Position numbers and translations under genes: made by a program
Assembly: GCF_900094625.1 (NCBI RefSeq)
Contig: NZ_FMAJ01000010.1
Span: 124,001-188,000 of the forward strand
DNA length: 64,000 nt
Source of the DNA: Rhizobium aethiopicum
Lineage (GTDB): Bacteria > Pseudomonadota > Alphaproteobacteria > Rhizobiales > Rhizobiaceae
Reading direction: 5' to 3'
Part shown: piece after piece, positions 17,745 through 25,625 of the stretch
Layout: every line of letters begins with the position of its first letter
How positions within the stretch are numbered: position 1 is the first letter of the stretch
The notes under the pieces: model-generated
What the model was told of the DNA's origin: nothing
The model's database searches: none
What the model saw: the letters and a program-made list of their open reading frames with translations, nothing else

Positions 17745-19151
17745 ATGTCCTACGATGTGATCATTATCGGAACCGGCCCGGGTGGCTATGTCTGCGCGGT
17801 CAAGGCAGCCCAGCTCGGGCTTAAGGTGGCTGTCGTCGAAAAGCGCGCGACCTATGGCGGCACCTGCCTGAACGTCGGCTGCATCCCGTCGAAGGCGCTG
17901 CTGCATGCTTCCGAAATGTTCCATCAGGCCGGCCACGGGATGAGTGCACTCGGCATCGACATTCCCGCGCCGACGCTGAACCTCGGCAATATGATGGCCC
18001 ACAAGGACGCGACGGTGAAGGCGAATGTCGACGGCGTCGCCTTCCTCTTCAAAAAGAACAAGATCGATGCCTTTCAGGGCGCTGGCAAGATCGTTTCGGC
18101 CGGCAAGGTTTCCGTCATCGCCGAGGACGGCACGGCGCAGGAGATCGAAGGCAAGAACATCGTCATCGCAACCGGTTCGGATGTTGCCGGCATTCCCGGC
18201 GTACAGGTCGAAATCGATGAAAAGACCATCATCTCGTCCACCGGCGGCATCGCGCTGGAGAAGGTGCCGGAAACGCTGATCGTCGTCGGCGGCGGCGTCA
18301 TCGGTCTCGAGCTCGGTTCGGTCTGGTCGCGCCTCGGCGCCAAGGTCACGGTCGTCGAATACCTCGACACCATCCTCGGCGGCATGGACGGCGAGGTCTC
18401 CAAGCAGTTCCAGCGCATGCTCGCCAAGCAGGGCATCGATTTCAATCTCAGCGCCAAGGTTACCGGTGTCGAAAAGGGCGACCAGGGCGCCAAGGTCACG
18501 TTCGAGCCGGTCAAGGGTGGCGACAAGGTGACGCTCGACGCCGAAGTCGTGCTGATCGCCACCGGCCGCAAGCCGTACACATCGGGTCTCGGCCTCGAAG
18601 AGGCAGGTGTGGCGCTCGACAATCGCGGCCGCGTCGAGATCGACAGTCACTTCAAGACCAATGTCGCCGGCATCTATGCGATCGGCGATGTGGTCAAGGG
18701 CCCGATGCTGGCCCATAAGGCGGAAGACGAGGGCGTGGCGCTCGCCGAGATCCTCGCCGGCCAGCATGGCCACGTCAATTATGAGGTCATTCCGAGCGTC
18801 GTCTATACCCAGCCGGAAATCGCTTCGGTCGGCAAGACGGAGGAGGAACTGAAGGCGGCGGGTGTCGCTTACAAGGTCGGCAAGTTTCCGTTCACGGCGA
18901 ACGGCCGCGCCCGCGCGATGCTGGCCACCGACGGCTTCGTCAAGATCCTCGCCGACAAGGAGACCGACCGCGTGCTCGGCGGCCACATCGTCGGCTTCGG
19001 CGCCGGCGAGATGATCCACGAGATCGCCGTGCTGATGGAATTCGGCGGATCGTCGGAAGATCTCGGCCGCAGCTGCCATGCGCATCCGACAATGTCCGAA
19101 GCCGTGAAGGAAGCCGCGCTCGCGACCTTCTTCAAGCCGATCCATATGTAG
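17745..19151 (+). CDS. lpdA: dihydrolipoyl dehydrogenase (E3)
   Basis: E3 reoxidises the lipoyl groups of SucB with FAD and NAD. The 468-residue protein has GTGPGGYV at 9-16, the redox-active pair Cys41 and Cys46 in GGTCLNVGCIPSK, the NAD-binding GGGVIGLELGS, and the active-site His447 in CHAHPTMSEA. The segment AAATTTAAAGGGAAATAAGCA before the ATG supplies a strong ribosome binding site. It is about 100 bp after the SDR gene and may have its own promoter. A terminator follows. Confidence 0.97.
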   Translation: MSYDVIIIGTGPGGYVCAVKAAQLGLKVAVVEKRATYGGTCLNVGCIPSKALLHASEMFHQAGHGMSALGIDIPAPTLNLGNMMAHKDATVKANVDGVAFLFKKNKIDAFQGAGKIVSAGKVSVIAEDGTAQEIEGKNIVIATGSDVAGIPGVQVEIDEKTIISSTGGIALEKVPETLIVVGGGVIGLELGSVWSRLGAKVTVVEYLDTILGGMDGEVSKQFQRMLAKQGIDFNLSAKVTGVEKGDQGAKVTFEPVKGGDKVTLDAEVVLIATGRKPYTSGLGLEEAGVALDNRGRVEIDSHFKTNVAGIYAIGDVVKGPMLAHKAEDEGVALAEILAGQHGHVNYEVIPSVVYTQPEIASVGKTEEELKAAGVAYKVGKFPFTANGRARAMLATDGFVKILADKETDRVLGGHIVGFGAGEMIHEIAVLMEFGGSSEDLGRSCHAHPTMSEAVKEAALATFFKPIHM

Positions 19152-19177
19152 GTTGTAGATATCGCCGCGAAAATGCG

Positions 19178-19213
19178 CAGCCGCTTGCCGTCAGGCGAGC
19201 GGCTGTTTTATTT
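19178..19213 (+). terminator. rho-independent terminator after lpdA
   Basis: A 12-bp stem (CAGCCGCTTGCC with GGCGAGCGGCTG, one G-T pair) has a GTCA loop and is followed by TTTTATTT, 26 bp after the lpdA stop codon. It ends the mdh-suc-lpd block and lies between convergent genes. Confidence 0.85.
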
Positions 19214-19235
19214 GCCGTCCGTCGGGCCGACAGGC

Positions 19236-20312
19236 TTAATTTACCGCCGTTACCGTAAAGCCCTGCTTGCGCAGTAGCTCGATGACGCCGTCCTTTCCAG
19301 GCAGATGCAGGGCGCCGACGGCCATGAAGACATTGCCGCCGTCGAGGATCGGAGCGGCACGCTCGGCCATCACCTTGTTGCGGTCGAGGATGACGCGCTG
19401 TTCGAAGGCGGCGTAGTCACTAGTCTCGTCTTCATTTGCCGGCGTCACTGTTTTCAGCATCGGCATGGTCATGCCGATATCGCCGGAGAGGTAGAGATCG
19501 GTCATCGTTTCGACGACGTCGTTCATCTTGGCTCCGAGTTCCAGCGTCTCGATCAGCGATTTCATATGAAATTCGACCGGCAGATCGGCCATCGCCTGGA
19601 TCTGCTCGGCAAGGCTCTCCAGCCCCTTAACGTCCTTGCCTTCGGCAACGGCGTCGCTGGCGATTTTCTGGTCGAGAAACTGTACGCCTCTGGCCTTGCG
19701 GGCGAGCTCGCAGGCCGGAAGGGCGACGGCGCTGGAGATCATCCATGGCCGCATGCGGGAAACGGCGCTGAGCGGAATACCTCGCTGCTTGAGGCCGGCT
19801 TCCAGGCGCTTGTAATCCTCGGCAGAGAGCAGTTTGTCAATCGTCGTGCCGTCGGTGAACATCGTCAGTTCCGGTCGCGCGAGCAGGGCGGCGGTCGCCT
19901 TGCGCTCATCGAGGATCTCGTCGGATTCGATGATGATCGTATCGGCTGCGTCATGGGCGGCCTGGGCGCGCGGCGGCAGGGCGAGTACACGCGGGTCGGT
20001 CACGTGCATGCTGCCGAGCAGCCATGAAGGGGCAAGTCCAGACTTCTCGATTTTCCAGAAGATGCCCTTGCCGTTCGGCGTGGCGTCGGCTTCCTTCACC
20101 GCCCCGGCATAGCGGGCGGGATCGTTCTGCTGCAACTCGACCATCAGGTTGCGACCGGTGCAGGCCGCGTCTTCGGCCGCCGCCGGCCTTGCCACGAGGA
20201 AGGCGATAAACAAGGCCGCGAGCAACAGCATATGAAAGGCTGCGATCAACCAGAGAAGCAGATTGGCCGACACTGCGAGGTAAGACGTCCGGCGGCCGAT
20301 TGATATCGTCAT
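19236..20312 (-). CDS. TraB/GumN family protein
   Basis: The 358-residue product has a hydrophobic N-terminal segment (LLLWLIAAFHMLLLAALFIAF) ending in a possible cleavage site at RPAAAED, then the TraB/GumN domain. Visible family motifs are WLLGSMHVTD near the N-terminus, IIIESDEI, the C-terminal GALHLPGKDGVIELL, and a final GFTVTAVN. The GxxH pairs are proposed metal or active-site residues of this family. The reaction is not known. GGGGA before the ATG at 20312 supports this start over the one at 20345. Confidence 0.85.
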   Translation of the reverse strand: MTISIGRRTSYLAVSANLLLWLIAAFHMLLLAALFIAFLVARPAAAEDAACTGRNLMVELQQNDPARYAGAVKEADATPNGKGIFWKIEKSGLAPSWLLGSMHVTDPRVLALPPRAQAAHDAADTIIIESDEILDERKATAALLARPELTMFTDGTTIDKLLSAEDYKRLEAGLKQRGIPLSAVSRMRPWMISSAVALPACELARKARGVQFLDQKIASDAVAEGKDVKGLESLAEQIQAMADLPVEFHMKSLIETLELGAKMNDVVETMTDLYLSGDIGMTMPMLKTVTPANEDETSDYAAFEQRVILDRNKVMAERAAPILDGGNVFMAVGALHLPGKDGVIELLRKQGFTVTAVN

Positions 20313-20397
20313 GATGGTATTCCCCACATGCCTTATGCGTGCCATGCTCTACGCCCGGCTTGCGCATATTCCCTTAAGAGAATGCGTTAACGAAAGC

Positions 20398-21333
20398 TTA
20401 GGCGCGCGGGTGGGCGCGATCATACACCTCCAGCAGCCGCGAGGCATCCACCCCAGTATAGACCTGCGTTGTGGAAAGGCTGGCATGGCCGAGCAGTTCC
20501 TGAATGGTGCGCAGATCGCCGCCGCCGGCCAGCAGATGGGTGGCGAAGGAGTGGCGGAGCGCATGCGGCGTTGCCGTCTCAGGCAGGCCGAAGGCGGCGC
20601 GCAGCTTCTGCATGGCGCGCTGGATGATCGCCGCCTGCAGCTTGCCGCCGCGGGCGCCACGAAACAGCGGCTCGTCGCTTTCGAGATGGTAGGGGCAGAG
20701 TGTGCGATATTTCTCGACCGCGTCGAAAACCACGGGCAGAAGCGGCACCAGCCGGGTCTTGTTGCCTTTGCCGGTGATGCGCAGCGCTGTGGCGCCCTTC
20801 GGCAGGTCGGCGGGAACGAGATCCAGCGCCTCGGAAATACGCAGGCCGCAGCCGTAGAGCAAGGTCATGACAGCCGCATCGCGGGCGGCGATCCAGGGTT
20901 CGTCATGGAGCTGTGCTTCGTCGCTGACGACGGTGATCGCCTGCGTGTCGGAGAGCGGCTTGGGCAGCGACTTAGGCTGTTTCGGCGAACGGATCGCCCC
21001 GGCGCCGGCGGCATTGACCAGGCCCTTCTTTTCGAGATGGCGCAGCAGGGAACGAAGGCCGGCGAGATTGCGGCCGAGCGAACGGGCGCCGGAGCCCTGC
21101 CTGCGCCGGGCGGCCAGGAAGGCGCGGAAATCGGCAGGGCGCAATTCCCGGATATCGCCGAGCGTCGCCGGGCCGGCGAGATGACCGGTCAAAAAGGTCA
21201 GAAACTGGCGGGTGTCCCGCTCGTATGCGTCGAGCGTATGCTCGGAAAGCCGGCGTTCGCGAGCGAGGTTTTCGAGCCACGCAGCGCGTTCCGCCATCAG
21301 GCGCGGGTCGGCGATTACAAGCAGTTCATTCAC
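20398..21333 (-). CDS. xerC: tyrosine recombinase XerC
   Basis: XerC works with XerD at dif to resolve chromosome dimers. The 311-residue protein has the N-terminal SAM-like domain (WLENLARERRLSEHTLDAYERDTRQFL) and the catalytic set Arg165 (GLRISEAL), Lys189 (GKGNKTR), His257 and Arg260 (HALRHSFATHLL), His283 (LGHASLS) and the nucleophile Tyr292 (VYTGVD). No attachment-site-like repeats or phage genes are near it, so it is the housekeeping recombinase and not an integrase. Confidence 0.93.
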   Translation of the reverse strand: MNELLVIADPRLMAERAAWLENLARERRLSEHTLDAYERDTRQFLTFLTGHLAGPATLGDIRELRPADFRAFLAARRRQGSGARSLGRNLAGLRSLLRHLEKKGLVNAAGAGAIRSPKQPKSLPKPLSDTQAITVVSDEAQLHDEPWIAARDAAVMTLLYGCGLRISEALDLVPADLPKGATALRITGKGNKTRLVPLLPVVFDAVEKYRTLCPYHLESDEPLFRGARGGKLQAAIIQRAMQKLRAAFGLPETATPHALRHSFATHLLAGGGDLRTIQELLGHASLSTTQVYTGVDASRLLEVYDRAHPRA

Positions 21334-21472
21334 GTCGCTGGCCTTGAATTTGCCTTCAAGTCCGCCAATTTGAAGCAGGAACGGTTATGGAATTGCTAAT
21401 GCCGGCCAAGCCTTTGTCATCCTTCGATCATATTGTACTGCGATAGCTTACAGCCCATAGACAGGATCTTTC

Positions 21473-22423
21473 ATGGCACGGCGCGATTCCATGACGGCTT
21501 TCGGACAACTCGCGGAAGCGATCGCACTTGTTTCGCAGGGAAAGCCCGGTCACATCGTCGATACGCTGATTGCCGAACGCGGCCAGAGGATCGTCAAGCA
21601 TCCGCTCTGGCCGGTCATGCGACCGTTCCTCTACACGCTTCTGCGCTACAACAAGGCGATCGAATTCGCCAATGCGGTTGCCAAGATGCCGGGTTTCCAG
21701 TCGTTCGAATATCTGAGCGACGTGCTGAAGCTCGACATCGGCGTCGCCAACGGCGAACGCATTCCCGATAGCGGCGGCTTCATCCTCGTCAGCAATCACC
21801 CCACAGGCATTGCCGACGGCGTCGCCGTTTTCGACCTCCTGAAAACGCGCCGGCCCGATATGATGTTCTTTGCCAATCGCGATGCGATCCGCGTCAATCC
21901 GCATTTTGCCGAAATGGTCATCCCCGTCGAATGGCGGGAGGAGCACAAGAGCAAGCTCAAGGCGCGCGAGACGCTGCAATTGACGAACCATGCAGTGCGG
22001 GAAGGCAAGGCGACGGTGCTCTTTCCATCAGGCCGCATCGCCTATTGGGCCAACGGCCGGCTGAATGAACGCCCTTGGAAGACGTCGGCCGTCGGGCTGG
22101 CACGCAAATATAATCTGCCGATCCTGCCCGTCCACATGACGGCGCGCAACTCCGGCCTTTTCTATTGGCTGGCGAAGTGGTCGACGGAGCTTCGCGACAT
22201 GACGGTTTTCCACGAACTCTTGAACAAACGCGGCGACCGTTTCGATTTCGTGATCGGCAATCTCATTCCCGCCGAACATCTCGATGGCGACGTCAACGAG
22301 GTGACGAAGGCGCTGGAGAAACATACGGTGCACGACTTGGCTCGCGATGGCGACGCGGGTTTCGTGCCGGTCGGCGGGCCGGCTGCGGCGATGCCGCGCG
22401 AAATTCCGGTTCTTGCCGTCTAG
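21473..22423 (+). CDS. lysophospholipid acyltransferase family protein (PlsC-like)
   Basis: The 316-residue protein has the glycerolipid acyltransferase motif NHPTGIADG with Asn108, His109 and Asp115, followed by MMFFANRDAIR and LFPSGRIAYW, the usual phosphate-binding blocks. It probably transfers an acyl group to a lysophospholipid or related acceptor at the inner membrane, although the His-x5-Asp spacing differs slightly from the common HxxxxD. AGGA lies 6 bp before the ATG. It is divergent from xerC and 5 bp ahead of a GNAT gene, probably in one operon. Confidence 0.8.
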   Translation: MARRDSMTAFGQLAEAIALVSQGKPGHIVDTLIAERGQRIVKHPLWPVMRPFLYTLLRYNKAIEFANAVAKMPGFQSFEYLSDVLKLDIGVANGERIPDSGGFILVSNHPTGIADGVAVFDLLKTRRPDMMFFANRDAIRVNPHFAEMVIPVEWREEHKSKLKARETLQLTNHAVREGKATVLFPSGRIAYWANGRLNERPWKTSAVGLARKYNLPILPVHMTARNSGLFYWLAKWSTELRDMTVFHELLNKRGDRFDFVIGNLIPAEHLDGDVNEVTKALEKHTVHDLARDGDAGFVPVGGPAAAMPREIPVLAV

Positions 22424-22428
22424 TTGCC

Positions 22429-22869
22429 ATGACGATTGATATCCGCATCTTCCGTGATCGCCTGCCGGAGGCGATAGCAGGTCTTGCGCGCGAAGCACGG
22501 CAGGAAGGCCATCTCCATATCGCCCGCCTCGTCGACGAATGGTCGGCGGGCGAGACCCGCTTCTCGCGTGACGGCGAAACGCTGCTCGGCGCTTTTGCGG
22601 GCGAAACGCTCGTGGGTGTCGGAGGCGTGACCGTCGAACCTGCTATGCCGGAAGCGTTACGGATGCGGCGTTTTTACGTTTGCCCCGGGATGCGCGGTCG
22701 CGGCGTCGGCCGGATGCTTGCTCTCACTCTTCTCAATCACGCGCGGCCCTTCTGCCGTTGCGTCACCGTGCATGTCGAAAACGACGGTGCGACGAAGTTT
22801 TGGGAGTCGCTTGAGTTTCGTCCCCGCGACCAGAATGGCTATACCCATGTTCTCGACCTGCGCGGTTGA
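22429..22869 (+). CDS. GNAT family N-acetyltransferase
   Basis: The 146-residue product is a GCN5-type acetyltransferase. The acetyl-CoA motif is FYVCPGMRGRGVGRML (the R-G-R-G-V-G loop), followed by VTVHVENDGATKFWESLEF, the standard motif B. The substrate is unknown. The frame is open further upstream, inside the previous gene, but MTIDIRIFRD is a natural N-terminus and follows the acyltransferase stop codon by 5 bp, which indicates cotranscription. Confidence 0.85.
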   Translation: MTIDIRIFRDRLPEAIAGLAREARQEGHLHIARLVDEWSAGETRFSRDGETLLGAFAGETLVGVGGVTVEPAMPEALRMRRFYVCPGMRGRGVGRMLALTLLNHARPFCRCVTVHVENDGATKFWESLEFRPRDQNGYTHVLDLRG

Positions 22870-22886
22870 GGCGAGGTCGCGCTTTA

Positions 22887-24512
22887 TCATCGATAATCCT
22901 CGGCAATCAAGCTTGCCGCCTTCGATCCGATCGCCATCGCCGGTGCGTTGGTATTGCCTGACGGGATAAAGGGAATGATCGAGCAGTCGATCACCCTTAG
23001 CCCGTCCACACCGCGCACACGCAGCCTGCCGTCGACGACCGACATGGGATCCGTCTGTGGTCCCATCCTCAGGCTGCCGGAGGGATGGTAATTCGTCTTG
23101 ACCGTTTGGCCGGCGAACTTCGCCAGCGACGTCTCGTCCTGGAGTGATCGTCCGGGGAGGATTTCATCGGCGATCTTGTCCTTGAAAGGTGCTGTCTCCA
23201 GCAGCCGCCGCGCCGTCTTCAGCGAGGCGAGCGTCAGCCGGAGGTCGTCGGGATCGCCGAAGAAATTGCAATCGACGAGCGGTTGGTCGGCAGGGTTCGG
23301 CGAGCGAAGCTTCACACTGCCACGCGCCTTCGGTCTCAGCAGGCAGGAGGTGAAGGTCACTCCGTAGGTCGGCTTGGCCGACGAGACATCGCGGTCGAGA
23401 TAGACGATCGGCGCGCAATAAAGCTGGATCGTCGGGCGGTCGCCGCCATCGGGATCGTAGAAGAGGCAGGATTCGATGCCCGTCGTGGTGACGGGACCGG
23501 AATTGAACAAGAGATATTGCAGGCCGTTGCGGATCATCGGCCAGCCGCGATCCTCGCCGAAGTAGCCGGATTTCGATTTCGTCGAGGCGATCACCGGCAC
23601 TTCGTGATGGTCCTGGAGATTGGCGCCGACACCGGGAAGGTCTGCTGCAACCGCGATGCCATGTTCGCGAAGATCATCGGCCGGACCGATGCCGGACAGC
23701 ATCATCAGCTTGGCGCTGTTGTAGGTGCCGGCGGCGATTAGCACCTCGTGTGTGGCCAATACACTGCGGCTCTCGCCATTGCTGGTGTAAACGACGCCGA
23801 CAGCCCGCCCGCCTTCGATCAGAATGCGATCGACCCGGGCCTGCGTGACGATCTCCAATCGGCTGTCGCCGGCGAGAGGATCGAGAAAGGCTTTCTTGGC
23901 ATCCGATCGCTCGATGCGCCGGCCCCATGGCGCAAAGGTATGCTGCATGATGCCGACGCCGTTCTGCCGCGCACCGTTGAAGTCCGGATTATAGGGGTGG
24001 CCAAGCCCCTGCGCCGCCAGGATGAAATCTTCCGTCGTATCGGAGATATGACGCGGTTCCGATACACGCAGGTTGCCCGAAATGCCGTGATAAAGGTTGT
24101 TGAAGCGGCTATTGGCCTCGATGCCCTTGAAGTGCGGGAGCATGTCCTCGTAGGACCATTCACTGCCATTGCCGAGATGGGCGGCCCAGCCGTCGTAATC
24201 TTCCTTCTGGCCGCGCATATAGACCATGGCGTTGACGGCGCTGCCGCCGCCGAGGGCCCTGGCGACCGGCACGACCGGCCCCCGCCCGCCGAGCTGGGGT
24301 TGCGGCACCGTATGGTGCATCTCGAGAAAGTCGTCGCGGGCGAGATATTTCATATAGCCGGCGGGAAAGGACATCAGCCTCGCCGTATTGCGGGGGCCGC
24401 GCTCGATGATAAGCACGGAAAAGCCGAAGTCGCGCACCAGCCGCATGGCGGCAACGCATGCCGCCGATCCGCCGCCTGCTATGATGAAGTCGAAACTCCG
24501 GTCGGGCGTCAT
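22887..24512 (-). CDS. GMC family oxidoreductase (FAD-dependent alcohol/choline dehydrogenase type)
   Basis: The 541-residue protein has the FAD fold (FDFIIAGGGSAACVAAMRL, GGG at 13-15), the GMC signature ALGGGSAVNAMVYMRGQ, and the catalytic C-terminus with His in NYHPSGSLRMG and Asn in PSGNTNAPAMAIGSKAA. It should oxidise an alcohol or sugar-derived hydroxyl group. Its ATG overlaps the stop of the upstream aldolase-family gene by 4 bp (24509-24512), so the two are cotranslated. The partner suggests a hydroxy-acid or sugar-acid substrate rather than choline; no betaine genes are near. Confidence 0.88.
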   Translation of the reverse strand: MTPDRSFDFIIAGGGSAACVAAMRLVRDFGFSVLIIERGPRNTARLMSFPAGYMKYLARDDFLEMHHTVPQPQLGGRGPVVPVARALGGGSAVNAMVYMRGQKEDYDGWAAHLGNGSEWSYEDMLPHFKGIEANSRFNNLYHGISGNLRVSEPRHISDTTEDFILAAQGLGHPYNPDFNGARQNGVGIMQHTFAPWGRRIERSDAKKAFLDPLAGDSRLEIVTQARVDRILIEGGRAVGVVYTSNGESRSVLATHEVLIAAGTYNSAKLMMLSGIGPADDLREHGIAVAADLPGVGANLQDHHEVPVIASTKSKSGYFGEDRGWPMIRNGLQYLLFNSGPVTTTGIESCLFYDPDGGDRPTIQLYCAPIVYLDRDVSSAKPTYGVTFTSCLLRPKARGSVKLRSPNPADQPLVDCNFFGDPDDLRLTLASLKTARRLLETAPFKDKIADEILPGRSLQDETSLAKFAGQTVKTNYHPSGSLRMGPQTDPMSVVDGRLRVRGVDGLRVIDCSIIPFIPSGNTNAPAMAIGSKAASLIAEDYR

Positions 24513-25441
24513 GCGCCGATCTCCTTCAGGCGGATGGCCTGGCGCGCCAAAAGCCGTTCGACATCGGCAATGTCGAGCGCCGAAAGCCTGGGAGCCGGCT
24601 TGCGCAAGGTGGCGGACTTGATGACGCCGCGCTTGGCAAGGACGTATTTGCGGCAGGCAAGACCGATGCCCTGCTGCTGTTCGTAGCGGGCGAGCGGCAG
24701 ATAGGCATCGAAGATTTCGTGGGCGCGATCGGCATTGCCTGCGCTATAGGCCTCGACGACTCCGACCATCATCTCGGGGTAACAGAAGCCGGTCATGGCG
24801 CCATCGGCGCCGCGGCCCATTTCTTCGGGCAGGAAAAGCCCGCCATTGCCGCAGAGGATGGAGATGCGCCGCATGCCGCGCGTGTCGCTGGCGGCGCGAA
24901 GAGCGGTGATTTTCGACAGGCCCGGCCAATCCTCATGCTTGAGCATGACGCAATTGGGCACATCCCTGACGATCCGCTCGATGACCGCCGGTGCGATCGT
25001 CACATTGGTGGTGAGTGGATAGTCCTGCAGCACGAAAGGCGTATCCCCGAGGGTTTCACCAACCGATTGGTAGAAGGAAAAGACCTGGTCGTCGGTTCTG
25101 ATGGTCCAGGGCGGCGCAACCATGACGCCGGCGGCACCTTCGCCCATGACGGCTTTGGCGAGCTCGCCCATCGGAGCAAGTCCGGGCGCCGACACGCCGA
25201 CGACCACCGGCAGGCGCCCGTCAAGGCGCTTCAGCACACGCTCGACCACGGTCCGCGATTCCTCGGCGGTCAGCTTCGGGGCCTCGCCGAGCTGGCCGAG
25301 CACCGTCAGGCCGGTGACGCCGACGCCTTCGTAGAAATCGACCATGCCGTCGATGCTTTCGAGATCGAGCGCGCCGTCATCGGCAAAGGGCGTTACGGCG
25401 ATAACGTAGATGCCCTTGGCATTCGCAGTCAGTCTGGCCAT
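24509..25441 (-). CDS. dihydrodipicolinate synthase / N-acetylneuraminate lyase family aldolase
   Basis: The 310-residue TIM-barrel has the Schiff-base Lys168 (VMLKHEDWPG) and the family tyrosine Tyr141 (LQDYP), with LTVLGQLGEAPKLTAEE in place of the GTTGE loop of true DapA. This replacement of GTTGE by GQLGE argues against lysine biosynthesis and for a catabolic aldolase or dehydratase of the family. I start at MARLTANAKGIYV, since the frame upstream to 25633 encodes no recognisable sequence. It is coupled to the GMC oxidoreductase and divergent from priA. Confidence 0.85.
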   Translation of the reverse strand: MARLTANAKGIYVIAVTPFADDGALDLESIDGMVDFYEGVGVTGLTVLGQLGEAPKLTAEESRTVVERVLKRLDGRLPVVVGVSAPGLAPMGELAKAVMGEGAAGVMVAPPWTIRTDDQVFSFYQSVGETLGDTPFVLQDYPLTTNVTIAPAVIERIVRDVPNCVMLKHEDWPGLSKITALRAASDTRGMRRISILCGNGGLFLPEEMGRGADGAMTGFCYPEMMVGVVEAYSAGNADRAHEIFDAYLPLARYEQQQGIGLACRKYVLAKRGVIKSATLRKPAPRLSALDIADVERLLARQAIRLKEIGA

Positions 25442-25625
25442 TCGTGCTCTCCGATTGACGGGCGAACAAATCTTCCGGCAATCTATGCGGCCAATTGCTT
25501 GCCGGGCAACCCTCTCGTCGATGGGCGGTCCACTTGGCGGGTCTTCCCAATCCGAATTTTTGCCCGATGAACCATCTCGTCTTTGCGGTTCCAATTGCAT
25601 CGATTTGCGGGCATGGTCTCGCGCG

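Noticed and set aside
20373..20395. second CtrA box near xerC
   Set aside because: The two TTAA half-sites are separated by 9 bp, not 7, so it does not meet the consensus.
20398..21333. xerC as the integrase of a genomic island
   Set aside because: Its sequence is that of the housekeeping recombinase; there is no tRNA, direct repeat or phage gene nearby, and neighbouring genes have ordinary composition.
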